Positions 60,011 through 64,000 of a stretch of 64,000 bases of DNA are shown in pieces. The stretch spans positions 1,010,891 to 1,074,890 of the forward strand of contig NZ_MKFI01000001.1 in assembly GCF_001982635.1 (NCBI RefSeq), read 5' to 3'. A program made the position numbers and the translations under genes. Source of the DNA: Bradyrhizobium mercantei (lineage in GTDB: Bacteria > Pseudomonadota > Alphaproteobacteria > Rhizobiales > Xanthobacteraceae). The notes under the pieces were generated by a model that saw only the letters and a program-made list of their open reading frames with translations, had not been told where the DNA came from and did not search any database. The first letter of the stretch is position 1; every line of letters starts with the position of its first letter.

Positions 60011-60247
60011 CTAGCCTTCCGGCACGCCGGTCTGCAGGGCCAGTGCGTGCAGCACGCCGCCCATCTGCCCCTTCAGCGACTGGTAGACGATCTGGTGCTG
60101 CTGGACGCGGGACTTGCCGCGGAATGACTCGGATATGACAGTGGCCGCGTAGTGGTCGCCGTCGCCGGCCAGATCGCGGATCGTCACCTCGGCATCGGGG
60201 ATCGCTGCCTTGATCATCGATTCGATATCACGGGCGTCCATCGGCAT
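60011..60247 (-). CDS. BolA family protein
   Basis: 78 residues (ATG 60247; ATG 60241 also possible). BolA fold: ARDIESMIKAAIPDAEVTIR, GDGDHYAATVISESFRGKSR, VQQHQIVYQSLKGQMGGVLH with the invariant histidine of VQQHQ. This IbaG/YrbA-like subgroup lacks the extra BolA helix region and binds CGFS glutaredoxins through a shared 2Fe-2S cluster. The glutaredoxin gene lies 4.3 kb downstream on the same strand. Confidence 0.93.
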   Translation of the reverse strand: MPMDARDIESMIKAAIPDAEVTIRDLAGDGDHYAATVISESFRGKSRVQQHQIVYQSLKGQMGGVLHALALQTGVPEG

Positions 60248-60444
60248 CCCAGTCCACCTCCGTCAGGTCGTTCGAATCAGGCCGGTTCGGCCAAGAAACC
60301 TAAGACAAAACCCAAGATAAAACCTAGCGCCCGAGGTCTTCTAGGTCATCCCTGGCGACACTATATTCCCATTCCCAGCGAATTAAACCTGCATCAATCG
60401 GTCACAAGCCATCACGCCGAAATGACCAGAAGAGGCGCAGAATC

Positions 60445-60804
60445 ATGAAGCTCCCCGGCCCCGACCATCCGATCACGATCACACCCAATGCCAAGCGCGT
60501 CCGCGTCACCGCCGACGACGTCGTGATCGCCGAGACCACCCATGCGCTGACCTTGAAGGAAGCGAGCTATCCGGCCGTGCAATACGTCCCCCGGCAGGAC
60601 GCCCATATGGAGCTGTTGACCCGCACCGAGCGGACCACGCACTGCCCGTACAAGGGGGATGCGAGCTATTTCAGCATCAAGGCCAACGGCAAGACGCTGG
60701 ACAATGCGATCTGGACCTACGAGGAGCCCTTCCCGGCCATGACCGAGATTGCCGGCCACCTCGCCTTCTATCCGGACAAGGTCAAGATCGAGGAAGTCGC
60801 CTAG
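60445..60804 (+). CDS. DUF427 domain protein
   Basis: 119 residues, all beta. DUF427 motifs: PNAKRVRVTADDVVIAETTH, YPAVQYVPRQDAHMELL, THCPYKGDASYFSIKANG, WTYEEPFPAMTEIAGHLAFY and the end YPDKVKIEE. The family is found widely in soil bacteria; function unproven. Single gene with ATG 60445 behind AGAGG. Confidence 0.88.
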   Translation: MKLPGPDHPITITPNAKRVRVTADDVVIAETTHALTLKEASYPAVQYVPRQDAHMELLTRTERTTHCPYKGDASYFSIKANGKTLDNAIWTYEEPFPAMTEIAGHLAFYPDKVKIEEVA

Positions 60805-60926
60805 GCCGTCCCGCCAGCCGCAATCGCCGGGCTCGCCCGGCAGCTTGCGCCGTCCCAAGCCTGAAAAACGTAAATGCCCGGGCAAGGCCCGGGCATGACG
60901 AGGGGAGGATTCGGCCCGGACCGCCG

Positions 60927-61101
60927 CTAGACCCTGAATATCGTGAGCCCGAGGATCAAGAGCACCAGGAAGATCACGACGAACACATAGAACAGGAAGC
61001 GCGCGATGTCGGCGGAGGCGGCTGAGATGCCGGTGAAGCCCAGCAAGCCCGCGATGATCGATACGACCAGGAAGATCAGCGCCCATTTTCAGCAGTGTCA
61101 T
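60927..61101 (-). pseudogene. DUF1328 small membrane protein, frameshifted
   Basis: From ATG 61101 the first codons read Met-Thr-Leu-Leu-Lys. After an A4 run (TTTT at 61086-61089 on the plus strand) the family sequence resumes one base out of frame: [40 protein letters not shown] and [13 protein letters not shown] then TAG at 60927. Deleting one A restores an uninterrupted 57-residue DUF1328 protein with two membrane helices. As written, the frame is broken near its start. Confidence 0.85.
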
Positions 61102-61296
61102 TGTTGCTCCTCAAGCCGCGTGCGCGCCTTGCGCGTCCGCCAATCCTCCCGATAACAGCCATTACCGACCCCGGTTCCAAAACGAAACAGAAGCGCTGAG
61201 ATGACCGACCTCGACACCACGGAATCGGGACGATTGGGCCTTGCTGAATCGAGTTCCCGATTGCAACATCAGGGTGCAGACCCGGCTGGGGGCACC

Positions 61297-62481
61297 ATGA
61301 AATCGATTGCTCACGCGGCTCCGGCCGTCGACATCCAGGCAGCACCGAAGCTCCACAAGCGCAATGTCGCCCTGGACCGTGCGCGCACCTTCCTGACGCT
61401 GGTCGTGCTGCTGCACCATGCGGTGATCCCCTACACCCATTTCGGGCACACCGACCCGACGTCGTGGATCGGATTCGATTGCATCGTGCTCGGCACCGAC
61501 AGCTTCTTCATGGCGATGTTCTTCTTCCTGTCGGGGCTGTTCGTCTGGCCCGGACTCGGCCGCAAGCCGTGGCTGATCTTCCTGCGCGACCGGTTGCTGC
61601 GGCTCGGCCTGCCGTTCGTCGTCTGCGCGGTCACGGTGATCCCGATCGCCTATTACGCGATCGCGCTGCGCACGACGCCGGATCTGACTTTCTCTGAATT
61701 CTGGCGGAGGACCATGATGTTCGGGCCGTGGCCGAGCGGCCCGATCTGGTTCGTCTGGGTCTTGATGACCTTCGACTTGACGGCCAGCGTGCTGTATCGA
61801 GTGTCATCGCGCTTGCTCGAGCCGATCAACCGGCTGTCGATCAAGGGATTCCAGCGTCCCTCGAAGTTCTGGCTGTTCCTCGTTCTCGTCAGTGCCGCCG
61901 CCTACCTGCCGATGCTGGTCCATTACGGCCAGAACTACTGGTTTGAGCTCGGACCGTTCTCGGTGCAGGCGAGCCGCGTGCTGCTGTATGCATGCTATTT
62001 CTTCATTGGTGCAGGGATCGGTGCGGCAAACCTCGAGGGCGGCGTGCTCAGCGCGCACGGACGGCTGACCGAGCGGCGCTGGTTCTGGACCGGCATCACA
62101 CTGATCCCCTATGCGCTGATGTGGATGATGATCTACATCAAGCGCCAGATTATCGGTAACCCCGATCCGCTGCCGGGCTGGTATCTCGCGATCTACGGCA
62201 GCTTCTACGTGCTGTTCAGCGCTTCGATCCTGTTCGCGATCCTGGCTTATTTCCTGCAATCCAAGGCATCGGGGCCGACGCTGCTCGACCGCATGCAGGG
62301 CGACGCCTACGGCATGTTCCTGGTGCACTATCCGATCGTGCTGTGGCTGCAATACTGGCTGTTCGACATGGATCTGCCGGCGATCGCAAAGGCCGCGATC
62401 GCGTTCTTCGCCACCGTGGCGCTGAGTTGGGCCGCGACCGCCTTGCTGCGCAAGCTGCCGGGCGCCAACTACGTGCTTTAG
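61297..62481 (+). CDS. Acyltransferase family 3 (OafA/YrhL-like) membrane protein
   Basis: 394 residues from ATG 61297 (ATG 61201 would add 32 hydrophilic residues; the GGGGGC before 61297 favours the shorter form). Acyltransferase_3 family: RNVALDRARTFLTLVVLLHH (catalytic-type His region), SFFMAMFFFLSGLFVWPGLG, FLRDRLLRLGLPFVVCAVTV, and about ten membrane helices to MQGDAYGMFLVHYPIVLWLQ. These proteins O-acylate surface glycans or small molecules at the inner membrane. Substrate unknown; single gene. Confidence 0.88.
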   Translation: MKSIAHAAPAVDIQAAPKLHKRNVALDRARTFLTLVVLLHHAVIPYTHFGHTDPTSWIGFDCIVLGTDSFFMAMFFFLSGLFVWPGLGRKPWLIFLRDRLLRLGLPFVVCAVTVIPIAYYAIALRTTPDLTFSEFWRRTMMFGPWPSGPIWFVWVLMTFDLTASVLYRVSSRLLEPINRLSIKGFQRPSKFWLFLVLVSAAAYLPMLVHYGQNYWFELGPFSVQASRVLLYACYFFIGAGIGAANLEGGVLSAHGRLTERRWFWTGITLIPYALMWMMIYIKRQIIGNPDPLPGWYLAIYGSFYVLFSASILFAILAYFLQSKASGPTLLDRMQGDAYGMFLVHYPIVLWLQYWLFDMDLPAIAKAAIAFFATVALSWAATALLRKLPGANYVL

Positions 62482-62519
62482 CCCGACGCGCAAGCGGGCT
62501 CGGCATCGGGACGGTGTTC

Positions 62520-62541
62520 CCTCTCCCGCAAGCGAGAGAGG
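62520..62541. terminator. Hairpin between convergent acyltransferase and RND genes
   Basis: CCTCTCCCGC pairs with GCGAGAGAGG across AA (one mismatch). No T-tract; such CCTCTCCCGC hairpins are also common rhizobial intergenic repeats. Confidence 0.45.
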
Positions 62542-62589
62542 TCACAGCCAGTTCGCCGGCGGATCGACCAAACCAAAGTCCATCGCGCT

Positions 62590-64000
62590 CTACGCCGCGA
62601 TCTCGCCCCTCGCCGCCACGCTTTCCAGCCGTGGCGTTGCCGCGGCGCGGTGATCGCGGGCGATCAGGATGTAGAAGGTCGGCAGCACGAACAGCGTGAA
62701 CAGCGTGCCGATCAGCATGCCCATCACCACCACGATGCCGATCGCGAAGCGGCTCGCCGCGCCGGCGCCGTCGGCATAGAGCAGCGGCGCGAGGCCCGCG
62801 ACCATCGCGGCCGTCGTCATCAGCACCGGGCGCATGCGCACCGCGGCCGCCCGCTGGATCGCGGCGACCCGGTCGAGCCCTTCATGGTGCTGGATCTCGT
62901 TGGCAAAGCTCACCATCAGGATGCCGTGCTTGGAGATCAGCCCGATCAGGGTAACGAGGCCGATCTGGGTGTAGATGTTCAGCGTGGTGAAGCCGAAATA
63001 CAGCGGCAGCAGCGCGCCGCAGACCGCAAGCGGCACCGTCACCATGATGACCAGGGGATCGCGGAAGCTTTCGAACTGCGCCGCCAGCACCAGGAAGATC
63101 ACGATCAGCGCCATGCCGAAGGTGACGATCAGGCGGTTGCCCTCCTGGACATATTGCCGGCTGTCCGAGAGCCAATCGACGGTCATGCCCGGCGACAGCT
63201 TCTGCGCCTGCATGAATGACACTGCCTGCCCCATGGTCACGCCGGGCTTGAGCACCGCCGAGATCGTCGCCGCATTCATCTGGTTGAATTGCGGCAGCCG
63301 GTTCGGCTCGGGCTTGACGTTGACCTTGATCACCGTCGACAGCGGGAACATCTGGCCCGAGCTCGAGCGCACGTTGAAATTCCCCAGGTTCTCCGGCGTG
63401 ACGCGATCGGCCTGGCGCACCTGTGGGATCACCTCGTAGGAACGTTCGAAGAAGTTGAAGCGGTTGACGTAGTTCTCGCCGACCAGCACCGCGAGCGTAT
63501 CGGCGATGGTCTGCATGCTGACGCCGGCCTCGGCCGCCTTGGCATGATCGATGGTGATCCGCGCGGTCGGGCTGTCGAAGGCGAGATCGCTGTCGACGAA
63601 CACGAACAGCCCGCTCTTCCAGGCTGCCCCCTTCAGCGTCTCGACCTCCTGATAGATGCTGGAGAAATCGCCGGCCGAGCGCACCACCATCTGGAACGGC
63701 AGCCCGCCGGTCGCGGCCGGCAGCGCGGCCGGCTGGAACGGCGTCACGCTGGCGCCGAGCACGCCATAGGACATGCCGTAGAGCTGGTTCTGGATGTCGT
63801 TGGCCGAGCGCTTGCGCTTGTCCCAATCGGTCAGATTGATGCCGCCGAAGGCGCGGTTCTGTCCGTCATTGCCGTTGAGCACCCAGCTCGACTGGTACTC
63901 CGGAAACGAGCGATACATCTGCTCGATCTGGTCGGTATAGCGCGTCGTGTAATCCACGCTGGCATATTGCGGCGCCCTGAGCACGGTGAACACGTAGCCC
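62590..64000 (-). CDS. RND multidrug efflux pump inner-membrane subunit, 5' end beyond window
   Basis: At least 470 residues, the C-terminal half of an HAE-type RND pump of about 1,030; the reading frame is open through base 64000. Seen are the second porter domain (FVFVDSDLAFDSPTARITID, AGVSMQTIADTLAVLVGENY), the TM8-12 block with LAAQFESFRDPLVIMVTVPL, TQIGLVTLIGLISKHGILMV (the proton-relay lysine) and RMRPVLMTTAAMVAGLAPLL. The proton-relay aspartates of TM4 lie outside the window. Adaptor and regulator genes should be upstream, beyond the edge. Confidence 0.92.
   Translation of the reverse strand, partial: GYVFTVLRAPQYASVDYTTRYTDQIEQMYRSFPEYQSSWVLNGNDGQNRAFGGINLTDWDKRKRSANDIQNQLYGMSYGVLGASVTPFQPAALPAATGGLPFQMVVRSAGDFSSIYQEVETLKGAAWKSGLFVFVDSDLAFDSPTARITIDHAKAAEAGVSMQTIADTLAVLVGENYVNRFNFFERSYEVIPQVRQADRVTPENLGNFNVRSSSGQMFPLSTVIKVNVKPEPNRLPQFNQMNAATISAVLKPGVTMGQAVSFMQAQKLSPGMTVDWLSDSRQYVQEGNRLIVTFGMALIVIFLVLAAQFESFRDPLVIMVTVPLAVCGALLPLYFGFTTLNIYTQIGLVTLIGLISKHGILMVSFANEIQHHEGLDRVAAIQRAAAVRMRPVLMTTAAMVAGLAPLLYADGAGAASRFAIGIVVVMGMLIGTLFTLFVLPTFYILIARDHRAAATPRLESVAARGEIAA

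Noticed and set aside
60412..61101. 229-codon minus-strand frame covering the DUF1328 and DUF427 genes
   Set aside because: It arises from the frameshift in DUF1328; past the first five codons the translation matches no family and runs antisense to DUF427.
1..64000. CRISPR arrays, tRNA or rRNA genes, transposases
   Set aside because: Read on both strands by eye, I found no regularly spaced direct repeats, no cloverleaf with a GGTTCGAATCC-type arm at the right spacing, and no transposase or integrase motifs. A dedicated scan would be more sensitive.

Overview
This 64 kb window of GC-rich DNA looks like a chromosomal segment of a Bradyrhizobium-type alphaproteobacterium (Hyphomicrobiales, Nitrobacteraceae). 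The evidence is the protein content (coxSM/coxDEG-type molybdenum hydroxylase genes, pcaBDC, livHMGF, egtBD, DUF2000/DUF4239/DUF4345 proteins) and many intergenic inverted repeats of the kinds scattered through Bradyrhizobium and related genomes. I saw no rRNA, tRNA, CRISPR array, prophage, transposase or replication origin. Coding is dense and switches strand often.

Layout. 1-5.8 kb: a GntR/UTRA regulator cut by the window edge, a membrane adenylate/guanylate cyclase, and a TetR-controlled HlyD/ABC-2 export operon whose operator fills the promoter spacer. 6-11 kb: single genes (DUF4239, DUF2000, Crp/Fnr regulator, class C beta-lactamase-like hydrolase, TPR protein, DUF4189). 11-18 kb: a minus-strand operon coxG-coxS-coxM-coxD-coxE-xdhC(N)-xdhC(C)-mocA-like fusion, for a xanthine dehydrogenase/CO dehydrogenase-type enzyme with no large catalytic subunit gene present. 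18-21 kb: pcaB-pcaD-pcaC (beta-ketoadipate pathway) with repeats filling both gaps. 21-24 kb: MFS exporter and divergent LysR regulator. 24.6-29.8 kb: complete branched-chain amino acid-type ABC transporter. 29.9-36.4 kb: P1 peptidase, EF-hand protein, rpe, a metallophosphoesterase followed by a Ser/Thr kinase-universal stress protein fusion, and a TetR locus with two very small ORFs. 36.5-38.5 kb: a tightly overlapping three-gene membrane operon with an ExbB/MotA-like channel protein. 38.8-44.7 kb: NarL-type two-component pair, M20 amidohydrolase, cytochrome b561, murI, HpcH aldolase. 44.7-47.5 kb: decayed sulfatase/ABC locus next to an intact formylglycine-generating enzyme. 48.4-55.7 kb: cupin, acyltransferase-fold protein, rpsD, threonine aldolase, two tandem class C hydrolases, macrodomain protein, CGFS glutaredoxin. 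56-64 kb: ergothioneine genes egtB-egtD, DUF4345, LtrA, BolA, DUF427, a frameshifted DUF1328 gene, an acyltransferase-3 protein, and the 3' part of an RND pump.

Points of most interest: (1) the ExbB-like / YfaP-like / membrane-protein triad at 36.5-38.5 kb, the best candidate for an undescribed system; (2) the cox operon with the S-then-M order of form II operons but no L, and a duplicated, synonymously diverged coxS tail; (3) the kinase-Usp fusion beside a phosphoesterase; (4) the sulfatase-ABC deletion scar that leaves a formylglycine-generating enzyme without an intact adjacent substrate; (5) two small ORFs flanking a TetR-type palindrome; (6) a one-base frameshift in a conserved 57-residue DUF1328 gene.
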